From: Alicyclobacillus tolerans
Lineage (GTDB): Bacteria; Bacillota; Bacilli; Alicyclobacillales; Alicyclobacillaceae
DNA length: 64,000 nucleotides
Assembly: GCF_021739485.1 (NCBI RefSeq)
Contig: NZ_JAJFNK010000012.1
Span: 62,001-126,000, forward strand
Direction: 5' to 3'
The notes under the pieces are model-generated. The model worked only from the letters and a program-made list of their open reading frames with translations, searched no databases and was not told where the DNA came from. A program made the translations under genes and the position numbers. Positions 1 to 8,907 of this stretch are shown in pieces (the stretch's first letter is position 1; each line of letters opens with the position of its first letter).

Positions 1-346
1 GGTTATCAACATCTCCTCGGTCTTCGGCGGAGTAGCCATGCCGTATCAAACCGCTTATGCCGCATCCAAGGGCGGAATTGCTCAGATCACGAAAGTTTGG
101 GCCGTTGAACTGGCATCGCAGGGCATTAACGTCAACGCCATTGCACCTGCTTACGTCCGTACTCCGATGACCGAAGGGTGGTTGTCCGATCGCGATCGAC
201 TGGAGCAAATTATGATGAGAACACCCGCTGGGCGCCTTGGAGAGATGAAGGACGTCATTGGGGCTGCCGTGTTCTTGGCCTCCGACGCTTCGGATTACAT
301 CCACGGCCACACCTTGTACGTCGACGGCGGCTGGTTAGCCCAGTAA
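1..346 (+). CDS. SDR family oxidoreductase, C-terminal part (5' end outside window)
   Basis: The reading frame is open from base 2 and ends at TAA 344-346, so only the C-terminal half is present. It carries the short-chain dehydrogenase catalytic motif Y-A-A-S-K (YxxxK), the following helix GGIAQITK, the NVNAIAPAYVRTPM segment that follows the active site, and the usual C-terminal S-D-A-S-D-Y-I-H-G...V-D-G-G-W. The nucleotide-binding N-terminus is missing, so cofactor preference cannot be read. An NAD(P)-dependent oxidoreductase acting on an alcohol or ketone is the family expectation; the substrate is unknown. The MaoC-like gene 126 bp downstream suggests a role in acyl or hydroxyacyl metabolism. 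Confidence 0.9.
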   Translation, partial: VINISSVFGGVAMPYQTAYAASKGGIAQITKVWAVELASQGINVNAIAPAYVRTPMTEGWLSDRDRLEQIMMRTPAGRLGEMKDVIGAAVFLASDASDYIHGHTLYVDGGWLAQ

Positions 347-472
347 GCAGCGGTATCCGAACGGGTCAGGTCATCGCCGAGGCCGCAATGCGGGGGTCCC
401 ACCCGGTTAACGAACGGATGTGCGTCATGTGAGACGGTCGTCAGGAGGTTTAACACGGGGATTCAGAAGGGT

Positions 473-922
473 GTGGCACGAGTGTTTAACCGCTACTTTG
501 AGGACTTTCAAACTGGAGACTGCTGGAGTTCGCGCGGGCGGACGATTACGGAGACAGACCTGGTTTCTTTTGCGGCCTGGAGCGGCGACTGGTATCCACT
601 GCACACAGACCAGGAATGGGCCCGTAACACTTCATACGGTCAGAGGATTGCTCATGGCATGTTGGTGCTGTCGGCAGCCATCGGCTTGACACACCTAGAG
701 CCTGGTACCGTGGCGGCGTTTTACGGGTTGGATCGCGTACGGTTCGTGGCGCCCACCTTTATCGGGGACACCATTCACGTCACTTACGAGTTTGTGGAAA
801 AGCAAGAACGCGAGAACGACGGGATCGTCACGGCGAAACTCGAAGTGAAAAAGCAAACCGGACAGACAGTGGCGGCAGCTGTTGTGAAGTTTTTGGTGAA
901 TAAGTGCCCCGTATCCCAATAG
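473..922 (+). CDS. MaoC-like hotdog-fold dehydratase
   Basis: About 149 residues, the normal size of a single hotdog MaoC-like domain. Visible family features are the N-terminal FEDFQTGD, then T-E-T-D-L-V-S-F-A-A-W-S-G-D-W-Y-P-L-H-T-D (the D-x4-H type hydratase site) and the Y-G-Q-R-I-A-H-G-M segment. Such proteins hydrate or dehydrate acyl-CoA thioesters. The start is either GTG 473 or GTG 482; the AGAAGG just upstream is better spaced for 482. It may be co-transcribed with the preceding SDR. The actual substrate cannot be told. Confidence 0.88.
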   Translation: MARVFNRYFEDFQTGDCWSSRGRTITETDLVSFAAWSGDWYPLHTDQEWARNTSYGQRIAHGMLVLSAAIGLTHLEPGTVAAFYGLDRVRFVAPTFIGDTIHVTYEFVEKQERENDGIVTAKLEVKKQTGQTVAAAVVKFLVNKCPVSQ

Positions 923-1330
923 ACCCGGTTTCACTCAAGGGCTCTACTGGGGTCTACTGGGGTCTACTGGGGTCTACTGGGACTGGCTCATGTTCTGCCA
1001 GGTCTCTTATAGGAGAGTCCCACCCTCTCACTAGTTTCTGAATTAAGTGATATATTTGACGCTATCTATTGTTAGGAACTGCCTGAAATGATAAGATAAC
1101 CTTGGTTCATCCAGTTGCGCCAACGCTTTTTTCTATCAATTAAGGCGTGCTGTTCAACGCATGCAGCGGGGGTGCCGCCCGAACGGGGGTGGCTTCGTCG
1201 TAATGCCTTCCACACAGCGTTTTGCCTCGAAGTTACTCTGACTATTCAATTGTTTTAGAAACGTACGTGAAATCATATCCTTTCAAGGTGTACAGACTTG
1301 TGGATTGACACAAAGAGAGGAGTGATGCTG
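923..1330. other. intergenic region before the molybdenum hydroxylase cluster
   Basis: No gene is supported here. It holds the 10-bp tandem repeat at 941-980, and a weak promoter candidate TTGTTA (1069-1074), 17 bp, TAAGAT (1092-1097). Nothing else was recognised. Confidence 0.5.
941..980. repeat. 10-bp tandem repeat, four copies
   Basis: Four head-to-tail copies of GGTCTACTGG, the first with one change (GCTCTACTGG). It lies 19 bp after the MaoC-like stop codon. One of many short, unrelated tandem arrays in this window. Confidence 0.9.
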
Positions 1331-1777
1331 GTGAAGCTCGAGTATCGGCATACTTATGACTCACCCCGCGAAACCGTTTGGGCCATGTTGCAGGACGACT
1401 CTGTACTGCTTCGTACACTTCCTGGCTGCAAGCGGCTTCAGCCCGTCGGCGACGGCGTCTACGACACAGAACTCGGGCTGGATGTAGGTCCTATCAAGGG
1501 CTTGTTTCAAGGTCAGGTCCAAATTTCTGATGTCCAACCACCTTCGCATTACCGCCTCCAACTACAAGGCCGGGGTAAGCCTGGCGAACTTACGGCGGAT
1601 TCCCACATTTCTTTGACAGAAGAAAATGGAGTGACGCAGGTAGTGTGTGAGGCTGAGGCTCAAGCAACCGGGTTGCTGGCGTCGGTTGGCCAACGCGTCA
1701 TGGGAAGTATTGCCCGATTGTTGTTAGGACGTTTCTTTAAAAACGTCGAATCTGAACTCAAAAAAGCCGCAATTTAA
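1331..1777 (+). CDS. CoxG-like SRPBCC family protein
   Basis: About 148 residues with the CoxG pattern: N-terminal KLEYRHTYDSPRETVW, then L-P-G-C-K, and a C-terminal hydrophobic stretch followed by F-F-K-N-V-E. CoxG proteins are SRPBCC-fold membrane-recruiting or maturation factors that accompany CO dehydrogenase-type molybdenum hydroxylases. Start chosen at GTG 1331, which sits 8 bp after GAGAGGAG (1315-1322); upstream ATG 1325 is too close to that site. It opens the cox-like cluster, 46 bp before the iron-sulfur subunit. Confidence 0.88.
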   Translation: MKLEYRHTYDSPRETVWAMLQDDSVLLRTLPGCKRLQPVGDGVYDTELGLDVGPIKGLFQGQVQISDVQPPSHYRLQLQGRGKPGELTADSHISLTEENGVTQVVCEAEAQATGLLASVGQRVMGSIARLLLGRFFKNVESELKKAAI

Positions 1778-1823
1778 ACGCCGCAATTCCAGGGGTTGTA
1801 TTTCATTCAGGAGGTGTCTGGGC

Positions 1824-2348
1824 ATGAGCGAGAAACAGCAGATTCGCATCACCGTCAATGGAATTGAAAAGCAATTGGAAGTTGAACCGCGGTTGCTGCT
1901 CGTACACGCGTTGAGGGATGAACTTGGCTTGACCGGAACGCACATTGGGTGCGATACCAGTCAGTGCGGCGCATGTACGGTGCTGCTTGGGGGAGAAGCC
2001 GTCAAATCTTGCACGGTGTTAGCGGTTCAAGCCGATGGCATGGGGGTGACCACCGTCGAAGGACTCGGTCAGATGGGAAACCTTCATCCCGTGCAGGAAG
2101 GGTTCTGGGAAAAGCACGGCCTGCAGTGCGGTTACTGCACACCCGGCGTCATGATGACCGCGGTGGGACTGTTACAGCAAAACCCCAATCCGACCGAAGA
2201 GGAGATCCGGGAAGGCCTAGAAGGCGTCATCTGCCGCTGCACCGGATACCAAAACATCGTCCGCGCTGTACAGTATGCCGCGGACCGGATGAACTCCGCA
2301 AACAGTGAAGCCGAAGTAGCCGCATCCGGCAGCGGCGACCAAAAGTAA
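1824..2348 (+). CDS. molybdenum hydroxylase small subunit, 2x[2Fe-2S] (CoxS type)
   Basis: 174 residues with two [2Fe-2S] domains. The N-terminal plant-ferredoxin type site is G-C-D-T-S-Q-C-G-A-C-T with the fourth Cys in VKSCTVLA; the C-terminal helical domain has QCGYCTPG and CRCTGYQNIV. It relays electrons from the molybdenum centre in the large subunit to FAD in the medium subunit. CAGGAGGTG lies at ideal distance before ATG 1824. The short C-terminal tail rich in Ser, Ala and Glu is outside the conserved fold. Confidence 0.95.
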   Translation: MSEKQQIRITVNGIEKQLEVEPRLLLVHALRDELGLTGTHIGCDTSQCGACTVLLGGEAVKSCTVLAVQADGMGVTTVEGLGQMGNLHPVQEGFWEKHGLQCGYCTPGVMMTAVGLLQQNPNPTEEEIREGLEGVICRCTGYQNIVRAVQYAADRMNSANSEAEVAASGSGDQK

Positions 2349-2361
2349 GGAGGGCGAAGAG

Positions 2362-4710
2362 ATGGCGAATGTGTTTGGAACCACGGTAAAGCGCCGCGAA
2401 GACCCGCGGTTGATTACAGGAAACGGACAGTACGCGGACGACGTTCAACTGCAGGGAATGTTGTACGCCAGCATCCTTCGCAGTCCCCACGCCCATGCCA
2501 AAATTGTCAGCATTGACACGGCCAAGGCCAAGCAATCGCCTGGGGTCGTTGCCGTCTTCACAGGGCAAGACTTGCTGGGGAAAGTGGGATTGATTCCGAC
2601 AGCTTGGCTCCCGCCGGAGTCGGACATTAAAACGACGGCTCACCACGCTTTGGCCGTAGACAAGGTTCGCTATGTGGGAGACGGAGTCGCGATGGTGGTC
2701 GCAGAAAGCCGTTACGCGGCTCGCGACGCAGTCGACTTGATCGAAGTCAAGTACGAAGTGCTGCCTGCGGTCGTCGACCAGGAAGCTGCCATGCAGGCGC
2801 AAGCCCCGGTGCTGCACGACGATGCACCTGGGAATGTGGCATTCCACTGGCAAGCCGGCAATGCTGCGGACGAAGTGTTCGAACAGGCCGAGGTGGTGGT
2901 TCGCCAACGCTTCCGTCAGCAGCGCCTCATCCCCAATGCGATGGAACCGCGGTCGGCTGTCGGACAGTACAACGCCGGGACGGGCGAGTTGACCATGTGG
3001 CTGACTTCGCAAAACCCGCACATTCACCGCTTTTTGTTGTCGGGCATTTTAGGCATGGCCGAACACAAAATCCGGGTGTTATCCGTGGACGTAGGCGGAG
3101 GTTTTGGTTCGAAAATCGCCTGTTACCCCGACGAAGTTCTCGTCGGTTACGCGGCCAAGACACTGGGCCGTCCCGTCAAGTGGACCGAAGACCGCCGGGA
3201 GAACTTCCTGATTACAACGCATGGCCGCGACATGACTCTGGATGTGGAGTTTGCCGGGAAGAAAGACGGCACTTTCACCGCCATTCGCGTGAAAAACGTC
3301 GCAAACATGGGCGCTTACCTTTCCACTGCAGCTCCCGGTGTCCCGACGATTTTGTTCGGATTGATTGTCCCTGGCGCCTACAAAATCCCGTATGCAGGCG
3401 TTGACGTGTACGGCGTGTTTACGAATACGACGCCCACAGACGCCTACCGCGGAGCAGGCCGTCCGGAAGCCACGTACTTGCTGGAGCGCATGGTCGATTT
3501 GTTTGCAAGAGAAATTGGAATGGATCCCGTCGAGGCTCGCAAAAAGAACCTGATTCAAAACCACGAGTTCCCGTACAACACGGCGATGGGCCTGGAGTAC
3601 GACAGCGGAAACTACGAGCTGGCTCTTGGCAAAGCGCTGGACATGGTCGGTTACGATCAGCTTCGCGAAGAACAGGCGAAACTGCGGTCTCAAGGGCGGC
3701 TGCTCGGAATTGGCGTCACCACTTACGTGGAGATTTGCGGTCTTGGGCCTTCGCAGGTGGCCGGAGCCGTCGGGTTCCAAGGGGGACTTTGGGAAAGCGC
3801 GACGGTTCGCGTCCATCCGACGGGCAAGGTGACCGTCTTTACTGGGGCTTCCCCGCATGGACAGGGCGAGGAAACCACGTTTGCACAAATTGTCGCCGAA
3901 CGCCTTGGCGTTGCGGTGGACGACATCGAGGTGGTCCACGGCGACACCGACCGCATTGCGATGGGCTGGGGCACGTACGGATCCCGGACGACGCCCGTCG
4001 GGGGCAACGCCATCGCCATCGCGGTGGATAAGGTGATTGAGAAAGCCAAGAAGATTGCCGCGCACATGTTGGAAGTTGCCGAAGAAGACGTCGAGTTCCA
4101 GGACGGTTCGTTCCAGGTCAAAGGTGCACCGAGCCGCAAGGCGAGCATTCAGGAAGTCACCTTACAAGCCTACCTGGCATGGAACTTGCCGGCAGGAGTG
4201 GAACCGGCCTTAGAGGGTACGGCGTTTTACGACCCTGCGAACTTCGTCTATCCGTTTGGCACTCACATCTGCGTGGTCGAGATCGACAAGGATACTGGGG
4301 AGACGAAAATCCTCCGCTACGTGGCCGTGGACGATTGCGGACGCGTCATTAACCCCATGATCGCCGAGGGACAGGTTCACGGCGGCATCGTTCAGGGAAT
4401 CGGCCAAGCGTTGTGGGAAGGAGCCGTTTACGACGACCAGGGCCAACTTGTCACAGGTACGTTTATGGACTATGCGATGCCCAAAGCGCGCTTTTTCAAC
4501 AACTTTGAAACGGCCTTCACAGAGACCCCGGCGCCGCGCAATCCGCTGGGCGTGAAAGGCATCGGGGAGACGGGCACGATTGCGTCGACTCCCACCGTGG
4601 TCAACGCCGTGATTGACGCTTTGTCTCCGTACCAAATCAAGGACCTTGACATGCCGATGACGCCAGAGCGGGTCTGGCAGGCCATCCATAAAGGGAGGGA
4701 TGCGCAGTGA
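2362..4710 (+). CDS. molybdenum hydroxylase large subunit (CoxL form II type)
   Basis: 782 residues, full length for the molybdopterin-binding subunit of the xanthine dehydrogenase/CO dehydrogenase family. It opens with RREDPRLITGNGQYADD; the molybdenum site follows with DVGGGFGSK, GRPVKWTEDRRE, and the catalytic Glu in GIGETG at about residue 736. The active-site loop reads AYRGAGR (residues 361-367). True aerobic CO dehydrogenases (form I) have AYXCSFR with the Cu-binding Cys; here that Cys is absent, so this is a form II enzyme whose substrate is unknown (an aldehyde or N-heterocycle is possible). It overlaps the FAD subunit by GTGA. Confidence 0.95.
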   Translation: MANVFGTTVKRREDPRLITGNGQYADDVQLQGMLYASILRSPHAHAKIVSIDTAKAKQSPGVVAVFTGQDLLGKVGLIPTAWLPPESDIKTTAHHALAVDKVRYVGDGVAMVVAESRYAARDAVDLIEVKYEVLPAVVDQEAAMQAQAPVLHDDAPGNVAFHWQAGNAADEVFEQAEVVVRQRFRQQRLIPNAMEPRSAVGQYNAGTGELTMWLTSQNPHIHRFLLSGILGMAEHKIRVLSVDVGGGFGSKIACYPDEVLVGYAAKTLGRPVKWTEDRRENFLITTHGRDMTLDVEFAGKKDGTFTAIRVKNVANMGAYLSTAAPGVPTILFGLIVPGAYKIPYAGVDVYGVFTNTTPTDAYRGAGRPEATYLLERMVDLFAREIGMDPVEARKKNLIQNHEFPYNTAMGLEYDSGNYELALGKALDMVGYDQLREEQAKLRSQGRLLGIGVTTYVEICGLGPSQVAGAVGFQGGLWESATVRVHPTGKVTVFTGASPHGQGEETTFAQIVAERLGVAVDDIEVVHGDTDRIAMGWGTYGSRTTPVGGNAIAIAVDKVIEKAKKIAAHMLEVAEEDVEFQDGSFQVKGAPSRKASIQEVTLQAYLAWNLPAGVEPALEGTAFYDPANFVYPFGTHICVVEIDKDTGETKILRYVAVDDCGRVINPMIAEGQVHGGIVQGIGQALWEGAVYDDQGQLVTGTFMDYAMPKARFFNNFETAFTETPAPRNPLGVKGIGETGTIASTPTVVNAVIDALSPYQIKDLDMPMTPERVWQAIHKGRDAQ

Positions 4711-5567
4711 TTCCAAGCACATTCGCGTACGATCGGGCCGAGTCCGTCGCTGAAGCCATTGAAAAACTGCAGTCTGCTGGGGGAGACGGCAAGCTGCTCG
4801 CTGGAGGTCACAGCTTGCTGCCGCTGATGAAGCTAAGGCTGACATCTCCGGCAAAATTGATTGACATAGGAAGAATCGCCGAACTTCACGGCATTGCACA
4901 GGTGGGGGACGCGATTGCCATTGGCGCATTGACGACTCATGCCGCAGTGGCCAGCAGCACTTTGGTGAAGGAGAAGCTTCCTGTCTTGGTCCAGGCGGCA
5001 AGCCAGATTGGCGACATTCAAGTTCGCAACCGGGGGACAGTGGGAGGCAACCTCGCGCATGCCGACATGGCATCGGATTTGCCAGCGGTGGCTTTGGCTC
5101 TCGACGCGGAGTTTGCTGTAGCGACTCCGGATGGGAATGAAGTCATCGGCGTGGAAGACTTCTTCATCGGGCCCATGGTGACGGCGCTGCCCGAATACAG
5201 CATGGTCACGAACGTCAAATTCAAACTGCCCCCGGCTGGGGCGATGCAGGTCTACGAAAAGGTTCCGCATCCGGCGTCCGGCTATGCAGTTGTCGGTGTA
5301 GCGGCCGTCGTGGCTGTCGCCGCCGACCAAACCGTGAATTACGTCCGGGTCGGGATGACGGGTGCTGCCGATGTGGCGTACCGCGCAAAAGCAGTCGAAG
5401 ACGCTTTGATGGGCCATGCGTTTACGGAAGCTGCCATTGACGAAGCGGCCAAATTCGCCGCGGTGGATGGCAGTATTGCCGGGGACTTGTACGCTTCTGA
5501 AGAGTATCGCAGGAACCTCTGTGTGGTGCACACTGCCCGCGCGCTGAAGCGTTTGTTGAACGCATAA
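4707..5567 (+). CDS. molybdenum hydroxylase FAD-binding medium subunit (CoxM type)
   Basis: 286 residues. The FAD-binding segments LLAGGHSLLPLMKLR near residue 32 and NRGTVGGNLAHADMASD near residue 110 are present, followed by the C-terminal CODH-medium domain with YEKVPHPASGYAVVGVA. GTG start overlapping the large-subunit stop (GTGA), which implies translational coupling and a 1:1 complex. FAD passes electrons from the iron-sulfur subunit to an acceptor such as a quinone or O2. Confidence 0.94.
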   Translation: MIPSTFAYDRAESVAEAIEKLQSAGGDGKLLAGGHSLLPLMKLRLTSPAKLIDIGRIAELHGIAQVGDAIAIGALTTHAAVASSTLVKEKLPVLVQAASQIGDIQVRNRGTVGGNLAHADMASDLPAVALALDAEFAVATPDGNEVIGVEDFFIGPMVTALPEYSMVTNVKFKLPPAGAMQVYEKVPHPASGYAVVGVAAVVAVAADQTVNYVRVGMTGAADVAYRAKAVEDALMGHAFTEAAIDEAAKFAAVDGSIAGDLYASEEYRRNLCVVHTARALKRLLNA

Positions 5568-5665
5568 CAAAGCGTTTAGGCAGGGTCGCCGGGGCGTTGA
5601 CCCTGGCGGCCCTGCGCTTTGTTTGCCGTGTGTTTTGCGTGGCGCTGCTGCGGGAAAAGGGAGGA

Positions 5666-6622
5666 ATGGTTCTGAACAATCCGTTTCGCGATGTCGATGG
5701 AGTGGGTCAAGTCCTGGCAGAGCACGGCTATATTGCGGACCAGGCGCTTTGCACCACATTGTTTCTGACGCTCGCCCTGGAACGTCCCTTGTTTCTTGAG
5801 GGCGAGCCGGGAGTCGGAAAGACGGAAGTCGCCAAGGTGCTTGCGGCGGCTTTGGAAAGGCCGCTGGTGCGTCTTCAGTGCTATGAGGGACTCGATCGGC
5901 AAAGTGCCCTGTACGAATGGAATTATCAAAAGCAGTTGCTGCATATCCGCGTCAACGAGTCCGCACAGCAAAGCCTCGCGAATGGAGAAGATGCGGATGC
6001 CCGGGCGCAGTGGACACAGCGGTTGGAATCGGAGTTGTTCGGACCTGAGTTTTTGCTGCGGCGCCCGCTGCTGCAAGCGATTGACCCAAGCGGCCCTGCC
6101 CCGGTTTTGTTGATTGACGAAGTGGACCGCAGCGACGAGGAATTCGAAGCATTTTTGTTGGAACTGCTGGCGGAGTTCCAAGTAACCATTCCTGAGCTCG
6201 GTACGGTTTGCGCCGCGGAAAAGCCGGTTATCGTCTTGACGAGCAACCGCACGCGGGAAGTCCACGACGCGTTGAAGCGGCGCTGTTTATACCATTGGAT
6301 TGAATATCCGGATTTTCACAAGGAGTATCAAATTCTATTAAAAAAAGTTCCTGAATTGACGGCGGAACTCAGCGCCAAGGTGTGTGGCTTCGTGCAGCGC
6401 CTGCGCGAGGAACCCCTGTTCAAACGCCCTGGGGTCGCGGAAACCATTCACTGGGGGCAGGCTTTAGCCGCTTTGGGTACGACGAATCTCGACCCCAACC
6501 GGGTGGAGGAAACGCTGGGGTGCCTGTTGAAGTACCGGGACGATTTTGATTTTCTGCTCAAACCAAGCCCTTCCGGAGGTCCGACGGTCAAAAGCCTGCT
6601 TCAGGAAATCGGGGTGATTTAG
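5666..6622 (+). CDS. MoxR-type AAA+ ATPase, CoxD-like
   Basis: 318 residues. Walker A GEPGVGKT at residues 46-53, Walker B LLIDEVDRS, sensor region VLTSNRTREVHDALKRRC typical of MoxR ATPases. CoxD-like chaperones mature the Mo active site, working with the VWA partner CoxE encoded immediately downstream. ATG 5666 follows GGGAGGA at very short distance; a longer frame back to 5597 lacks a ribosome site. About 100 bp separate it from the FAD subunit gene. Confidence 0.92.
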   Translation: MVLNNPFRDVDGVGQVLAEHGYIADQALCTTLFLTLALERPLFLEGEPGVGKTEVAKVLAAALERPLVRLQCYEGLDRQSALYEWNYQKQLLHIRVNESAQQSLANGEDADARAQWTQRLESELFGPEFLLRRPLLQAIDPSGPAPVLLIDEVDRSDEEFEAFLLELLAEFQVTIPELGTVCAAEKPVIVLTSNRTREVHDALKRRCLYHWIEYPDFHKEYQILLKKVPELTAELSAKVCGFVQRLREEPLFKRPGVAETIHWGQALAALGTTNLDPNRVEETLGCLLKYRDDFDFLLKPSPSGGPTVKSLLQEIGVI

Positions 6623-7852
6623 TTGGAATCCCGTTCTGATGTGGCTGGCGTAAACCCTGTCCACCGCGATGACCTTTCGATCCACAACCTTTTGGCTTTT
6701 TTGCGGGCCCTTAGAAAATTGGGTTTTGCCCTCGGGCCGGACGAGGAACACCTTGTGTTGGCAGCTATCAGCCAGGTCGGCCTGGAAAGCCCCGCGGTGT
6801 GCAGGGATGCGGTCGCGGCTGTGGTCGTCCGGCAACCTCAGCAAAAAGAGCTGTTTGAACTCGCTTGGCAACAGTTCTGGTTGTGGTTGAAGTCGTCGAA
6901 AGACCCGTGGCTGGCCCAAAATACCTTGATGGCCAACGTCATGAACCGCCGTTCCGAAAAACACCGCCGCCCGGACGTCATCTGGATGGGGCGCAGGGAT
7001 ACGCCGGAGCAAGGCCATGGGGACGAAAGCGATCCGTTTGAAGTCGTGCTCAAGGGCGCCAGCAGCCGCCAGGAAATGCTGCGGACAAAGGACTTTGGCC
7101 AGATGACCCCCGCGGAGCTGGAAGAAGTCAAACGCTGGCAGTTTACCATGCCGCCTTTGCAAAAGCGCACACGGCGTGAACAGGTCAGCCGCACCGGGCG
7201 CACCTTTGATTTGCAAGCGACGCTGCGGCGGGGAATGACGCGAGGAGAGTACTTTGAAATTGCACGGCGTCGTACCTTGGTGAAACCGCGTCCGGTTGTC
7301 ATCATTTGCGACGTGAGCGGTTCGATGGACCCCTATTCCCGGATGTTGCTCCGGTTCGCATATGCGATGGCCATGGCGGGCACGCCTGTAGAAACCTTTG
7401 TGTTTAGCACTCGCCTGACGCGTATTACGAAGGCTTTACAGGCAAAAGACGCCGACTCCGCGTTGGCTTCGGTCTCGAGTGCGGTGCCGGATTTCTCGGG
7501 AGGAACTCGTCTGGCTGAAGCCATGGCCGATTTCAACATGAACTTTGCCAAACAGGCGCTTCGCCACCACGCGTTGACACTCATCGCATCGGATGGATTG
7601 GATACGGGCAACTTGGAGCGCCTTGAGTCCGAAATGGTCCGACTGGCCCGCCTGTCTCACCGGATCGTCTGGCTCAATCCCTTGTTGGGGGACCCCGGTT
7701 ATCAGCCGATTGCGCGCGGCGTGAAGGTGTTGGAGTCTTGTGTTGACGAGGTGTTTCCCGCACACAATTGGGCAAGCCTGCAGAGGGTTTGGCGACACCT
7801 AGAGCACCATCACTCCCGTCGAGAGGTTCGACGCCAAAAGATGGAGGTATGA
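6623..7852 (+). CDS. VWA domain protein, CoxE-like
   Basis: 409 residues with a C-terminal von Willebrand A domain. The MIDAS motif is D-V-S-G-S-M at residues 230-235, followed by FVFSTRLTRIT and the conserved SDGLDTG. The N-terminal 200 residues are the alpha-helical CoxE extension. TTG start lies directly after the CoxD stop (TAG then TTG) with GGGGTGA upstream, so the two are probably translated together. CoxD and CoxE form an AAA-plus-VWA maturation pair for the molybdenum enzyme. Confidence 0.92.
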   Translation: MESRSDVAGVNPVHRDDLSIHNLLAFLRALRKLGFALGPDEEHLVLAAISQVGLESPAVCRDAVAAVVVRQPQQKELFELAWQQFWLWLKSSKDPWLAQNTLMANVMNRRSEKHRRPDVIWMGRRDTPEQGHGDESDPFEVVLKGASSRQEMLRTKDFGQMTPAELEEVKRWQFTMPPLQKRTRREQVSRTGRTFDLQATLRRGMTRGEYFEIARRRTLVKPRPVVIICDVSGSMDPYSRMLLRFAYAMAMAGTPVETFVFSTRLTRITKALQAKDADSALASVSSAVPDFSGGTRLAEAMADFNMNFAKQALRHHALTLIASDGLDTGNLERLESEMVRLARLSHRIVWLNPLLGDPGYQPIARGVKVLESCVDEVFPAHNWASLQRVWRHLEHHHSRREVRRQKMEV

Positions 7853-7857
7853 CAAAC

Positions 7858-8907
7858 ATGAATGAAATTCTGGAAGCCATCGAAAAAATCCGAAACAACA
7901 AAGGCCAGGCTGTATTGGCGACCATCGTTGCCGTAGCAGGGTCGGCATACCGCCGAGAAGGCGCGAAAATGCTGTTTTTGCAGTCCGGCCAGTACAGAGG
8001 AACGCTGAGCGCAGGCTGTTTGGAAGCGGATTTGGGGCTGCGCGCAGAGCAAGCGCAAAAGGACGGTCAACCGTTTGTGTTCCAGTACGACATGACGGCT
8101 GAAGACGACCTCACCTGGGGGAGAGGGGCAGGATGCAACGGAATTATCGACGTCTTGATTGAACCGTTGAACTGGTCCGCCCAAAGTCCTGCCACCATGT
8201 ATTGGACGCAGGTGCTCGACGCTTTGGGCGAGGGCAAAACCGTCTCGACCTTGCGCCGCCTCCACAAAGAGAAGGGTCCGCGCGCGGGGTATCTGATGTA
8301 CGACGGCGAGGCCTTTGTGAACGCGTTCGGCGAAGAAGTCAGTGACACGTTTCTCACCTTTGCGAAGCAAGAACTTGAGGATTTCCACAAGGGCAAACAA
8401 TCCAGTCGTTCCTTACGAGAAGAAGACGAGCTGATTTACCTCGACCGCCTGCTTCCGAAAGAGCGTATGTTTGTTTTCGGTGCCGGTCCGGACGCTGAGC
8501 CTATGGTCGATCTGTTGGCCAAAATCGGCTTTGAAGTCACGGTCGTCGACCACCGTCCGGTTCGCCTTGACCAAGCCCTTTTTCCTGCTGCAAAACGCCT
8601 GGTGGACAGCCGGCCCGAACAAGCTGAACAACGCGTCGACGTCCCGTCTGGAAGTTATGCGCTGGTCATGACGCACAGTTTTCAGTCCGATCGCGTTTGG
8701 GTCAATTTCTTGCGCGCCAAATCGCTGCGCTACCTGGGAGTACTGGGCCCGCGCCTGCGCACGTCGCGCCTGTTAGAAGTGGACGAGGTCCCAGGCGACA
8801 TCCATTCGCCAGTCGGGCTGAATATCCGGGCAGACGGCCCCGACGAAATTGCCGTGAGCGTAGCCGCCGAGTTGATTCAACTTCGCCGGGCACAAAGCGC
8901 CGGTTAA
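7858..8907 (+). CDS. XdhC/CoxF family maturation protein
   Basis: About 349 residues. N-terminal XdhC/CoxI domain with ATIVAVAGSAYRREGAKML and the acidic/glycine-rich GRGAGCNGIIDVLIEP; C-terminal Rossmann domain with FVFGAGPDAEPMVDLL and YLGVLGPRLRTSRLL. XdhC proteins bind molybdenum cofactor and insert it, after sulfuration, into hydroxylase apo-enzyme. ATG 7849 overlaps the CoxE stop (ATGA), but GGAGG (7843-7847) is better spaced for ATG 7858. The 3' end overlaps the convergent cytidylyltransferase by 4 bp. Confidence 0.92.
   Translation: MNEILEAIEKIRNNKGQAVLATIVAVAGSAYRREGAKMLFLQSGQYRGTLSAGCLEADLGLRAEQAQKDGQPFVFQYDMTAEDDLTWGRGAGCNGIIDVLIEPLNWSAQSPATMYWTQVLDALGEGKTVSTLRRLHKEKGPRAGYLMYDGEAFVNAFGEEVSDTFLTFAKQELEDFHKGKQSSRSLREEDELIYLDRLLPKERMFVFGAGPDAEPMVDLLAKIGFEVTVVDHRPVRLDQALFPAAKRLVDSRPEQAEQRVDVPSGSYALVMTHSFQSDRVWVNFLRAKSLRYLGVLGPRLRTSRLLEVDEVPGDIHSPVGLNIRADGPDEIAVSVAAELIQLRRAQSAG

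Noticed and set aside
3079-4065. 328-codon minus-strand frame
   Set aside because: Antisense to the molybdenum hydroxylase large subunit; high-GC codon bias opens such frames.
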